The notes under the pieces are model-generated. The model was given only the letters and a program-made list of their open reading frames with translations. It was not told the origin of the DNA and ran no database searches. Made by a program: the position numbers and the translations under genes. Source: Galerina marginata (taxonomy: Eukaryota > Basidiomycota > Agaricomycetes > Agaricales > Galerinaceae). Taken from it: a DNA stretch of 64,000 bases. Positions 54,149 to 64,000 of the stretch are shown one piece after another; position 1 is the stretch's first letter, and each line of letters opens with the position of its first letter. Where the stretch lies: assembly GCA_023014335.1 (NCBI GenBank), contig JAECYW010000034.1:1-64000 (forward strand), in the 5' to 3' direction.

Positions 54149-55221
54149 TTAAACAGCTTCAGGCTGGGTTGCAATCGAACTACCGAGGTTGGCGTTTGTG
54201 GTGTCGCCAGCGATTATAATATTATCTTTTACGTTGGCGTCCGTCCCCGTAGGCCTATCATGGGGCGCGTTGACTAGTTCAAGCCACTTTTCGAATAAAA
54301 CTTTCGCTCGAGCTCGGAACTTGAACTCGTCGTCTCTGGGTGGTATGTTGTGCCCTTCGAGAACGGAGATATGGCGCATGACCTTTCCAATTTTGGAGTA
54401 CTAAAGAAAACGAGTTGAGTGAGAGTCGTGGGCCATTGGAAACAACGTAAAGGAGGGCGAATCCTGGAGTAACAGCGAGGCGCGTGGCCGTACGGACTCA
54501 CATCCAATTGCTCGACGGTCATCTCGTTATACGCTTCGATTATCGCGAACAATTGGTCCATTTTTGGCATATCCTGGAGGTACGAGCAAGCCGTTCAGAC
54601 ATGCAGATAATAATAATTAGTAAACATTTATCATACCTCTGCTTTGCCCGGTGCTTTAGAATTCAAGAATTTTTTTTGAAGTGTATGGCGCCAGTCCTTG
54701 ATTTTCTGTGACTGTCGATCTGCACATTAAAAGTGATGTGTTAGGAGACGCGCATGAAAACAGTGACAGTGAAATATAAAGAAAAAGTTTAAATCCAACC
54801 CATAATACAACTCGGTCCCCCGTCATAAATTCGCGGTCTTGGGGTCACAATTTCACTTCGGTCTGCTCGTCGTACAAGGGCTGCTAAATTCGCAGCATAG
54901 CACCCACCTGAGGGTTCTATCCGAGGCTCCATTGTCAATGACGCAGTTAATTCCTTAGCTGTTTCCAGGCTCAAATTATCCGGTGGATGCGCTGTAAAAT
55001 TGGCGCGACGGCTTAGGAGCTCTCTGGATGACGGAGGGAGTGTGAATAGTAGGTTGATGCACCCAGCAATTGGAAACGCACCGAATCTCTGATAAGGTCG
55101 CATTGAGTCCCTCGTTCTCCTTCAAGAGCTCAAGGTAGACCGGGTTCCTTGAAGATAACAGCGCATCTTTCGACGCTGATCGAATAACGCTAAGCTTTTC
55201 GTCTGAGTATTCTTGAGACAT
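54149..55221 (-). CDS. TFIIS N-terminal (LW/TND) domain-like protein, 220 aa
   Basis: Probable nuclear transcription-related protein. Exons (minus strand) are 55082..55221, 54908..55023, 54637..54719, 54502..54573 and 54149..54400, giving 221 codons in frame. One intron (54720..54907) is unusually long at 188 nt and could hide a small exon. The domain runs from KIKDWRHTLQKKFLN through MDQLFAIIEAYNEMTVEQL and SKIGKVMRHISVLEG to KFRARAKVLFEKWLELVN. This is the four-to-five-helix bundle with the L-x-x-SKIGK-VxxL...R-A-x-x-L-x-x-KW pattern of TFIIS N-terminal and related transcription-factor domains. No zinc ribbon follows, so it is not TFIIS itself. The N-terminal half is helical and charged; the C-terminal tail is short. 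Confidence 0.75.
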
Positions 55222-55336
55222 GGTGCATAATGTTGAAGTTCAAGGGAGAGAATCGATTTAGAAGCTATTCTAAAAATGGAATTATAATCACGTGCCCGGC
55301 GGCTTTTCAATTTGATATCAACAAACCACGACTTGT

Positions 55337-55770
55337 CTAGGGTTGGGTAAGTAATTGGGTTTTACTTACCGCTGAATTACTTACCGGTAAGTTACCTGGT
55401 AAGTTACTGGTAAGTTACTGCCCTGAGGAGGACCAATGTTGGCTGGTAAGTTACTTACCTGGTCACGTGCTTATCTAATCCCCTGAACGGCCGAATTTGG
55501 AGGCCGAGAGATTTATTTTCTTGGTCAATTTGTATTGGCCTATCTGACAGGGTATAAAATGTGACCGGGACCTCTAATAAGCAGTTATGTGGTGAAATTT
55601 AACCAAAAAGCAGTCGAAATAGGCGGCACAGCGGGATAGCTGACTAAACCACGTGACCTGGTAAGTTACTGGTAAGTTACGAGTAACTTACCAGTCCTCC
55701 TGAGCAGAAAAAATTTTGGAGGTAACTTACTGGTAAGTTACTGCCCTTCGAATTACTTACCCAACCCTAG
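55337..55770. mobile_element. hAT-like MITE built from GGTAAGT repeats
   Basis: 434 bp with inverted ends CTAGGGTTGGGTAAGTAATT (55337..) and its complement (..55770). The flanking octamers CGACTTGT and TCACTTGT match at 6 of 8 positions, suggesting a decayed 8-bp duplication. The interior carries at least eight GGTAAGT on the plus strand and five on the minus strand, often as CTGGTAAGTTAC. No coding capacity. It lies just upstream of the TFIIS-like gene (about 115 bp from its ATG). Confidence 0.7.
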
Positions 55771-55778
55771 TCACTTGT

Positions 55779-57925
55779 CACTTGTCGAAGACGAGTCGAC
55801 GACATCTGAGCCTGCGGTAGGCGAAAGGTTGTGGCTAGGCCCAATTTCTCACCTTGTGGCTCCTTTCTCACTGTTAGCATGGAGCAGCAACGGTTTCTCG
55901 ACTTGCCGACTGATAGCCCTCGAGGTAGGACCAGCACTGGTATTTCTAGATGGGCCAAAAACTCGTTGGCGTTGTAACTTCGACGCCTGCGGTTCAACTA
56001 GGTGCAGGATAACTCAGACTGTCATCATTGCGCTCATTTCAGGGAGCCTTTTTGCTCCATCTAGGACCTCTCCACTGCTGCTGTCTCTTTGTTTTCGGCC
56101 TTATCGAAAGTATCGACCTTTCTTTCCAACCTGACGACTCAGGAGCGATTCAGCACAACGAGGTTATGACCCGGACATTATGTCGAGCGATCTGGGTGGT
56201 AGGCGTGCTTTCTGCACGAAAAACTAGGAGAAATAGGTCGAAATGAAAGTCCTAACAACGACCGAGACGATGATCAAATATAGTATTTTCTTTACGCCTC
56301 ATTCAATTTGATTGCTGGTTGTGCTCGTTCTCTGGCTTTCTACTTCTGCCCTAGGAAAGGAGACCCTCTAGGACACGTTTGTTCAACCTTGAGCGACAGG
56401 TAGTCTGTTCTGAAGCTTGGGTAGTTTCGATTATGGTCTCCGACTGGGGGTTGTAGAAAGGTGCAAATTGCTTACGACGATGGCCCACTCAGGTTCCGTA
56501 ACCCTTCTCAATTTCATAAATGGCCAACCATTATCTCGTAGAAACCAAATGTCCCACATTGCTTGTCGTAAAACTCCTCCGCCTCGTAACATTTAGCGTG
56601 TTTCATATCAACTTCAGTGCTGGGGCCTTGTGGAACTTGGCCTTGAACGTTTGAACACCGACAGTGCCTTTCTAATGGTTCCACTTGTGGCTCCTAAGCC
56701 ATGGGTGCTGCGGCGGACGCTGCGTTTGCAACCTTAATTGCAATTGCGTAAGAAGATCCTCAATAGAAGTAAGCCCGTCGTATTCTTTTTCTCTTCTGGG
56801 ACACTTTACTTATAAACGGATTTCAACAGGTATGCGAGGCAAAACTATGGATTTGAAAATGTCGTGAGATCATAGTTTATAGTGCCAATGATACACCTTC
56901 CGATGACTTCTGAATTCGTCCAGATGACTCCTTCTGTTCAACCAACACTAATTTATATGGTCGACGTCCCCAGCGAATCCGATAAACTAGGATAGGACTC
57001 GTAACTGCGCCTAATTCCTTTTACGGACCACCTGCCAGTCAAACTGGACGTATTCAGTCATGCGTATGTCGTGAATCAGTTCACCGTTCGACGTATCGTC
57101 CTACCCTGGTCCAGCAACTGCGAAACATAGATGGTCACCCCGACTGGAGAGAAGGTGTTCCACTTCGACAGAACTTATTGCACCACTGCCCACTATAGAC
57201 TCAAAGGCTAACTCCGATCAGTGAGGTTGCTAGTGTGATCAAACCTGTGCAGCTTTGAACTCTCCCATCATGATGAGTGCCCAGACCAACGTTCGACCTT
57301 TCCAAGATATTATTTCCTGGTTCCAATCTCATTGTGCTCGCAATGCCACACGCCCGATATCTGCCACGACGTCCGTCCGACTTGAACGGTTTCTGCGATT
57401 TCATGTTCGCAATGATCGACCTGGATCGCCTCCAGATTGACAAGTTAGGGTCGGGTTAGCAGGAGTCCATCGTTCGGCATTTCGTCATTGGAACGCCACC
57501 AACTCTCCGATCCGTGAGATGAACTGAGATGAGCCGGCTTTCCAAGGAAGCATTCAAGTCTCGGGATGTTTACAGTAAGTGTCGTCCCTGCGATTTTATC
57601 GCAAATCTTCGACTAACCTTCAGTTGCCTATCCCTCATCTAGACGCTTAGCGCCCAGCTTTGTCGAAGGCAATGTTAAGATCTATATGCAGAGTACAGCG
57701 AACTTAATTCCGGGGGACTGTCTAAACGGTAGTTTTCCACGTCCACTTTTCAGGCCTCTCCAGCCGCATCAGTAGCACCTCGGGTAAACTTCCTTCTTTA
57801 ATACATACTTATAGGGTTTCTGGGAACACGAGGATGGACGCCCTCTTCATCCCCGCTCTCATCGTTGACCTCGTCGCGGAAGTCACCTCCCCCGTGGATC
57901 GCCCAGAGGCGTCCGCCAGCCAGAA
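55779..57925. other. Interval without an assignable gene
   Basis: Several short frames on both strands (for example ATG at about 55880, MEQQRFLDLPTD on +) but no consistent exon chain or domain. Upstream half of the DUF6533 gene promoter lies at its right end. Confidence 0.35.
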
Positions 57926-59488
57926 ATGACGAATGGCCTCAGCTACGACGCAATTCTGCATCTAGTCCAGAGTCATCTATTGAGAACGGTAATTACACTT
58001 CTGTGTTATGGATGGAATAGGCAGTGGAACTGACGAGAGGGACCGCGTATGCTTGCATTAGCATTTCGATCGTGAGTTCCATTCAACCTCTACTCTTCTT
58101 CCCGTCCCATCTTACGATCAAATTGCCAGTCGCGGCCTCGACTGTCATCATCTACGATATAATCCTCACACTGGAGACAGAATGCGCTCTGGTATGGCGG
58201 GCGAACTGGAACTTCATAAAGGCTCTCTACATATTCCAACGCTATCTGCCTCTCATTGATACCGTTTACCTGACTTTAATGTGTAAGTTCTCGTTTATGT
58301 TCTTTTAAGTTAATAAACGCGCTTTGCTGATAAGCGTGCCTTCTGCCTTCTCAGACCAAATGGAGGGTGGCCTGAGCAAGTCACATTGCAGGAATCTGTA
58401 CTACGGGGCAGGATGTAAGAATATCCCTGCCGTCACCCTTATCGTTGGGAAGAGTTCATGATTGTAACAGGGCTAATGGCAGCTGGGTTCGCCTCCTCGG
58501 AGCGTACGCACAAACCTCTATTATCTCAAAAACTTGTGGTGCCAATGATCGGATTCACAGTGATCTTGACTCTACGAGCATGGGCAGTATGGAATCGCAA
58601 TAGGCGATTAACCATTATCTTGCCGATTCTGTGGGTAATAGTTTGGAGTCCTGTGATAGGAGTGATGGTCCCATTTCTGCGATCGATAGAAAGTGGGTCT
58701 ACGACGAGTTCACAGTTTCTTTTCTGACTCTTGATTTCTCCTCCTAGTTGGAGATCCGCCGTATCCTGCATTTCCTGGCTGTTTTGTCCTTTCGTGTGGT
58801 CCTCTGCTAGCAATATGCTTCGTCATGCTCACAGTTTGGGATACACGTACGATTTTCGTTGATTAATATCCCGAAATTTATTCTGATTGAATTTTCACCC
58901 CAAAAGTGATGCTAGGGCTTATTCTCGTCCCCGGTATCCGAACATGTTTGTTGTTTTTAATCATACGAAGAGTCGTACCTTACTCGTAGCCCCAATAGAC
59001 CAATCCGGCGCCAATTCACGGCTTTTCGATGTGGTCTATCGAGACGGCGAGTCCCTGCGTATATTAACAGTATCAATGGGCTAATTTTAAAATATAGGTG
59101 TCATTTACTATATATACATTTTCGGTATGAATCCTGCAAGGGCCTATAGGTATTTCGAGAGGATAATGAAATTAACCTTGTTTCTTTTATTAGTCCTTTC
59201 CATTTTCAACGTCGTTGCCATTACGAAATTTCCAGTAAGTTACCCGTCGCTTTCGAGTCAGAATATTCGTCTAGGAATAATTTCTCGTTTCCTTCACAGA
59301 GCGCCTACCAATTTTCATTCTTGTCAATAGAACGGTGCACTCATTGCATCCTATCAAGTCGAGTTCTACTTAATCTCCGCCTTTATGCTCGAGATACATC
59401 TCCGCCCGGATGGTCAGAGTATCTAACAGAATTTACGGTAGCCCGGAATGATGACGAGGATGACGATGACGAGGATGATGATTATTAG
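57926..59488 (+). CDS. DUF6533 multi-pass membrane protein, copy 1
   Basis: Agaric seven-TM-like family of unknown function. Exons followed in frame: 57926..57988, 58021..58075, 58130..58282, 58355..58414, 58471..58503, 58561..58692, 58748..58846, then further exons to the stop at 59488. Key blocks: AASTVIIYDIILTLETECAL (DUF6533), NFIKALYIFQRYLPLIDTVY, GAGWLMAAGF, ILTLRAWAVWNRNRRLTIIL, GDPPYPAFPGCFVLSCGPLL, LMLGLILVPGIRT, DVVYRDG, VLSIFNVVAI. The C-terminal tail ends in an Asp/Glu run. The first intron is only 32 nt, which is doubtful, so the true start may differ. Two donors are weak (GTTCCA at 58076, GTTTGT further on), but they preserve frame. Confidence 0.78.
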
Positions 59489-60833
59489 GGTACAGGCACA
59501 GGCTATGGATCGGTCATTTGTAACATATCACACTCACATTCCCATAACTTATCGAAGTCAAATAAGCACGCAATTCCACTTGTAATAGCGCTCATGCCTC
59601 CGGTGCCGCACGCCTATTTTTGATAATTTGATCCGCATGATCCGGCACTGGAGCCGAGCCTGTGGTGATCGTCACTCCCTTCCGCCATCAGCAGACTTCC
59701 CATCGTACTATCCCGTGCAGAATGAGCTGGAGCTCCGCATTGGCACTTCGGGTTGCGGCTCCAAACTAGTGAGCACTGAAGCTGACGAGAATATCTTGGT
59801 TTCTGATACGGTCGCTCAATTTATTGCTTGTGACGTTCGAGGCAGTATTGAAGAACTGCTGCGGAATCTTGTTGGGTCTACTCTTGTTGCATTACGAGCC
59901 ACTCTGACTGCCGTCGATTATGCCCTAAAGCAGATGATCATTATCGACACATTCACGACAACTATCCCCGATATCCTCGAGCGACTTCGTTTTCGATTCG
60001 ACAACCCTTCAGTCGAAGTTATCGCCACTTCCCAGTCCAGCAAACAGGCTGCTGCTTTGACCGGCAGAGAACCGTTTTCAATTCCGCTCTCCTCCGCATC
60101 TGTGTTGCGAAAGCAGACAGATTCGTTCTGACTTTGGCTCTGACTTCGCTTCCCACAATTTTTCACGCTCCCAGACCTCCGGTCCGCGATTTTGACCACC
60201 TCCAAAGTATCAGACGAAAGTCACTGCCCAGGTCCCAAAAGCCAAGGACAATATTCCGTCGTCGCCGAGCTCGTCCTCGAATGTTTTCTCCTTGCTCATC
60301 CAGGTTACATTGAAAATTGACCCGAATGGCAAGGCAAAGGTTCATGCAGAAAAGGTGCTCAAAACGGTGAAGAATTTTTGTGTGTAGGAAACCTGGCAAT
60401 AGACAAATCCCGCAAATTAGGCTGATCCCTGCTGACACGTGGCTGAAATTCAAGCTTGAAATCTCGGATCTTGCGACGCAAACTGGGCTCTACATTTCTG
60501 GAGCTCGCCGCATTATAATCGTCACGGACGTTGTTGTACAAGATCCACCGCAAACAAGGACGGCGAGAAACATTTGGTATCTCGCTCTTGCCAGCGTCGC
60601 TTAAAATGCCAACAGATTATGTCGGTATTCGAAACTTCGACACCCTCGAAAGAACAGGAACCTCAATCAGGAATCTATCGCATGCGAATGCTTATTTCGT
60701 GGTCACGACTGCACCAGTACACATGCGATAGCTCAGCGTCTTCCCATGCTCTAAATATATGAGCTCTCAGGACCCGTCTGTACCATGAGGTCTGTACCGC
60801 CCAGTGGACCATAACACAAATCTGCTGCGGGAA
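59489..60833. other. Interval with weak ORFs only
   Basis: A 167-codon frame at 59628..60131 (+) and a shorter one near 60440..60603 (FKLEISDLATQTGLYISGA, vaguely C2-like) have no certain domain and no joining splice sites. They could be remnants of a larger gene. Confidence 0.3.
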
Positions 60834-60840
60834 TATAAAG
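60834..60840 (+). promoter_or_regulatory. TATA box of the glutathione peroxidase gene
   Basis: TATAAAG about 85-90 nt upstream of the ATG at 60925; good sequence and distance. Confidence 0.5.
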
Positions 60841-60924
60841 AGAACTCATTTGTTCTCTCGCCTCATTCTCGCGCTCTCTCGCTATCTAGCCATCGATCTC
60901 ACTCTATTCACTCTTACTTGAACA

Positions 60925-61639
60925 ATGTCCGACAGTGAATTCTACTCTCTAAAGGCCGACCTTCCAGCAGGAAAGGTCTACGATTTTGAAACCCTTAAAG
61001 GAAAGACTGTTCTGGTCGTGAATACAGCTTCTAAATGGTGCGCCATCTTCGCTAAGGTTGCTGCATAGAGTAGCGAACTAATAGATTATAGTGGCTTGAC
61101 CCCTCACTTCAAAGGTGCAGCACGGATTTACCCTCCTGAAGGTAAGAATTGAGGCTAAATTTGGGACACTCTAGGCCTCCAATCCCTGTACGAGAAATAT
61201 AACGACCAAGGTCTTGTAGTTCTAGGATTCCCTAGTAATCAGGTACGTGTTGCATTGGGTAAACATTTTCTAATTTTGGCTTCATGGTGACCACAGTTCG
61301 GTGGTCAAAACCCCGAGGACGATGAAGGCACCCAAGAATTTTGCAGCGTCAACTACGGTGTTACTTTTCCTTTAATGACAAAGTCAGATGTGAACGGCGA
61401 GACCACAAACGAGGTGTTCAAGTGGCTGAAAGCTCAGAAAGAAGATGCTCCCATCCAGGTCTGTGTTCGCGACAGTTATGCACTACTGGCAGGACACGTT
61501 AATAATGGTACTAAACTATGTGTTGATCTAGTGGAACTTCGAGAAATTCTTGATCGACAAGAATGGGAGTGTTGTTAATCGGTACGGACCGATGACGACG
61601 CCTGAGGAGGTCGAGGTCGACATTAAGACCCTTCTTTAA
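60925..61639 (+). CDS. Glutathione peroxidase-like thiol peroxidase, 157 aa
   Basis: Reduces H2O2 and lipid hydroperoxides, in fungi usually with thioredoxin as donor. Exons 60925..61037, 61092..61114, 61175..61242, 61297..61458 and 61532..61639 sum to 158 codons. Start [21 protein letters not shown]. The peroxidatic Cys lies in [13 protein letters not shown], its codon split by the first intron. GFPSNQFGGQ carries the catalytic Gln, where fungal enzymes usually have PCNQ, so that Cys is Ser here. [14 protein letters not shown] retains the Cys used for the intramolecular disulphide in yeast-type enzymes. [12 protein letters not shown] supplies Trp and Asn of the tetrad. The usual GTTRIK stretch before WNFEKF is absent in this model, about seven residues short; a different donor in the last intron could restore it. 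Confidence 0.9.
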
Positions 61640-62502
61640 TCGAGTACTCTAAACCGATAGATCTTGGCAGCCTTCTCAACTTTAGAACTACATTGAGGTG
61701 TTGAACCTTTGTTGAATCTGTTTCTAGTGTGACTATTTGATCTGACGGTTCCCATCCTGATTAGATTAGATATCATCCATACTTATGTAGCACAGCCTCC
61801 GTATGTTGATGGACGCGGTGACGAAGACATCCTCGCTCGCTCCTGACCACTGCCAGACCGCGCGCCTGCTTTCCGGACCCGACCTGCTACTTAGGATAAG
61901 CCTACGCCACACCTTCCATCTATGTCGCGGCTCGCCGACCCCCATGGCAGACCCGATGAAAGCGGCGAAAATTCCAGCAAACGAATAACGACAGGCAACA
62001 GGGACTGGCACATTTGGCACTAGCCTGCCAGCACCCGAGTACAATGATATCAGCTTAATGAAGACGGCCTGTGCGCACTCGATCTGATATCTACGGACAA
62101 TCCCTTGCCTCGTTATCGCACTATTTAGGCAAGGGATCGCTGGTGGCTTCTTGAGTATCATTGCCTCGGGGATCAACTGTCAGGCTTTGCTCCAACCGTG
62201 TCAATCGACGACACAATTACGGTGCTCCGGTGTCCGCATTGATTACTTCGAACTATTTAAAGATGTCCCAGAACTCATGAGTACGATCTAATACTACACG
62301 GATGATCATCATAACAAGCTTCTCGTCCCTCTTCGTGGTATTGACGAGCAACTTCCCACTCGATCAAACAGGCTCCTCCTTCGATCTCAGCGCTCACCGC
62401 TCAGTGTCAACCAAACGGCAGTAAAAGGCTCTATATAACCTGCAGGCTTCGAGTTCCAACCACTTTCCTTTCCATCGGCCTCGATATCAAGCTCACCTGG
62501 TT
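61640..62502. other. Intergenic region between GPX and DUF6533 copy 2
   Basis: 3' flank of the peroxidase and promoter of the next gene; opposing frames near 61770..62180 have no recognisable features. Confidence 0.4.
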
Positions 62503-64000
62503 ATGGCAGGATTCCTTCTGAGCGATCTCCGGAATATCCAGGGTACTCATTATGCGCGAAGTGAGTGCCCTCATTTTAATCGTAAACTATGCACCAATAC
62601 CGCTCAGTTGCCTCTAATACAATCATCTTGTATGACCATTGTGAGTCTTGCTCTTTATTTTTCCTACAATGCTTGAAATCCCTGGGATCAAAGTGATAAC
62701 ACTGCACGACGAGGTGCGAACTAGCTATTTTATTTCCTCAACAATATTTAACGACAAATTTCAGGTGGAGTTGATCTGGGTTTTTATACAATCTCTTAGT
62801 CCAGATGGTCAGCTTATGAAGGAATTTCTCAGAAAGCGAAGTGGTCATTAGTGACGATATTATTTCTCATGGTACGTTTCGCCTTAGGCTGGGGTGTTCT
62901 AAAACTGACGCCATGCTTAGAATCGATACTATGTCTTCGCTGTGGTTTTGTGAGGACCCGCTCATTTCCCATTCGAATTTTGCTTCTGAAATGCTTTGTT
63001 TAGTTTTAATCTATACAGTAACACATTCGTCCCTCATTCATGTAAAATCTATTCTCAGTAACGTTCGATCAGTGGTTTTCTCTCCGAACATCACCGATAC
63101 AGTACGTTGTTCATGTCACTACTTTCATCTCCCGTCCTGAACATATCGTTCTCGCAGCTGTATGCTATTTGAATATTCAATTCTACGGGATATGATTAGA
63201 GGCTAAATTCTCCTCTCTTGGGACCGAAACCAGGTGTACGTGTACCAAGTTTCACCGCCTCTTCATCTTGACGATCCTTACTTCACAATCGAAGGTACTC
63301 GGTATTTCCATTGGGAGGGATGGACAGGACTAATCGCGGCTATGCTAGCCCAAGGTGATTCAATTTTTCTCGTCTTGGATGGAACTAGCTGGAGACTCTC
63401 TGACAACCCCCCCAATGCAATAGGTATACTTCAAATCCGCATTTATGCCCTATACTCGCTAAACAAGAAAATCCTCGCCCTAATGCTTCTTTGCTACTTC
63501 GCCTTCTCTGGCGTCTCTGCATGGATAATGCGGACTGATTTAGAGTCCCTTATAAGTAGGACCGACTTCTTGTCTAAACTGAAAAATTGACCTAAAATAT
63601 CTTATCCATTGTAAAGTAATTGCCGTCCCAATTCCTGGCGGAAAGTCTTGCATACCCACCCGGGTATCCAACTTCTACTCGTTCTGGATCCCAGTACTTT
63701 TATTCGATTTCATGTTATTTTTTCTCGCAGTCATCCGGGGCATTGGCGAATACAGATCCGACGGGTCATCACTCTTCCGCGGCGGCAGGAGCCTTGTTGG
63801 GATCCTCATTAGAGATTCCGTGTTCTACTTCCTCGTGTGAGCATTTTTTGCTCACCCCTGAAAATCTCAACACTGAATATCGGAAACCATACAGCATTGC
63901 GGTTACTTATCTCACATCCCTCCTGTTCTGGCTAGCGGCGCCGGTATTTATCATTTTATTCGCCATTCTTTAGGTACTTAACTTGATTTATCTTCCAGTT
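62503..64000 (+). CDS. DUF6533 multi-pass membrane protein, copy 2, 3' end beyond the window
   Basis: Second member of the DUF6533 family here. Early exons in frame: 62503..62560, 62608..62640, 62694..62713, 62765..62779, 62833..62871, 62921..62949. They read MAGFLLSDLRNIQGTHYAR, IASNTIILYDH, LITLHDE, VELIW, KAKWSLVTILFLM, NRYYVFAVVL, the canonical DUF6533 block. Later pieces are RYFHWEGWTGLIAAMLAQ, ILQIRIYALYSLNKKILALM and, near 63730..63838, VIRGIGEYRSDGSS...GILIRDSVFYFL. The donor at 62780 is GTTTTT, accepted because no other junction keeps the family sequence. Truncated by the window end. Membrane topology likely 7 TM; function unknown. Confidence 0.75.

Noticed and set aside
55381..55760. 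GGTAAGT array as a CRISPR or tandem satellite
   Set aside because: Units are short, unevenly spaced and on both strands inside inverted termini; eukaryotic context; the MITE explanation fits better.
59628..60131. 167-codon plus-strand frame
   Set aside because: No recognisable family, biased residues, and no consistent neighbouring exons; kept only as a note for the interval.
61766..62176. 136-codon minus-strand frame between GPX and DUF6533 copy 2
   Set aside because: No domain, opposes another open frame, and lies in probable promoter DNA.

Overview
The window is nuclear DNA of a filamentous basidiomycete, very probably an Agaricomycete. The evidence is the gene structure (dense introns of about 45-65 nt with GT-AG and some GC-AG borders) and lineage-typical families: F-box proteins with the agaric RIP-x-E-LL / W-x-x-VTHVCQHWR pattern, DUF6533-, DUF6534- and DUF6535-type membrane proteins, an OPT transporter with 31 exons, a C2/NACHT NLR-like protein, HsbA, a cupredoxin, and a class II (lignin/manganese type) peroxidase start. 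The peroxidase suggests a wood- or litter-decaying ancestry. Many genes could be reassembled exon by exon from protein similarity and reading frame. All functions are inferred from sequence patterns recognised by eye; no database search was run.

Layout: 1-245 (-) 5' end of a class II peroxidase. 2.5-4.2 kb (-) F-box/LRR protein. 6.1-6.8 kb (-) secreted Kre9/KNH-like Ser-Thr-rich protein. 8.0-9.0 kb Tc1/mariner-type MITE. 9.5-10.4 kb (+) unknown 314-aa protein. 11.8-15.9 kb (+) OPT oligopeptide transporter. 16.3-17.6 kb (+) TIR/HET-like signalling protein with a predicted N-myristoylation start. 18.1-18.7 kb second TA-flanked MITE. 19.0-22.3 kb (+) tandem pair of F-box-like genes. 23.5-36.3 kb (+) a single-pass membrane protein gene split in its second exon by a complete 11.2-kb Ty3/Gypsy chromovirus with 5-bp target duplication, LTRs differing at 1 of 427 positions, and a second intact 855-aa ORF of unknown function. 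37.5-38.9 kb (+) decaying paralogue of the interrupted gene. 39.4-41.9 kb (+) DUF6535 protein. 42.2-45.0 kb (-) C2/NACHT protein with a mutated P-loop and three C-terminal 24-residue repeats. 46.8-47.6 kb (-) cupredoxin. 48.4-50.4 kb (-) DUF6534-like membrane protein. 51.4-52.1 kb (-) HsbA. 54.1-55.2 kb (-) TFIIS N-terminal-type protein. 55.3-55.8 kb hAT-like MITE made of GGTAAGT repeats. 57.9-59.5 kb and 62.5-64 kb (+) two DUF6533 membrane proteins, with a glutathione peroxidase (60.9-61.6 kb) between them.

The genes do not form one pathway. Three themes recur. First, there are local duplicate pairs (F-box, single-pass membrane protein, DUF6533). Second, there are secreted, surface or transport functions (peroxidase, KNH-like, OPT, cupredoxin, HsbA). 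Third, there are likely self/non-self recognition components (TIR/HET-like protein, NACHT protein, F-box proteins, ectodomain membrane proteins), interspersed with transposons. The strongest candidates for something new are the extra ORF of the retrotransposon, the NACHT protein with exon-encoded C-terminal repeats, and the lipid-anchor-tagged TIR/HET-like protein.
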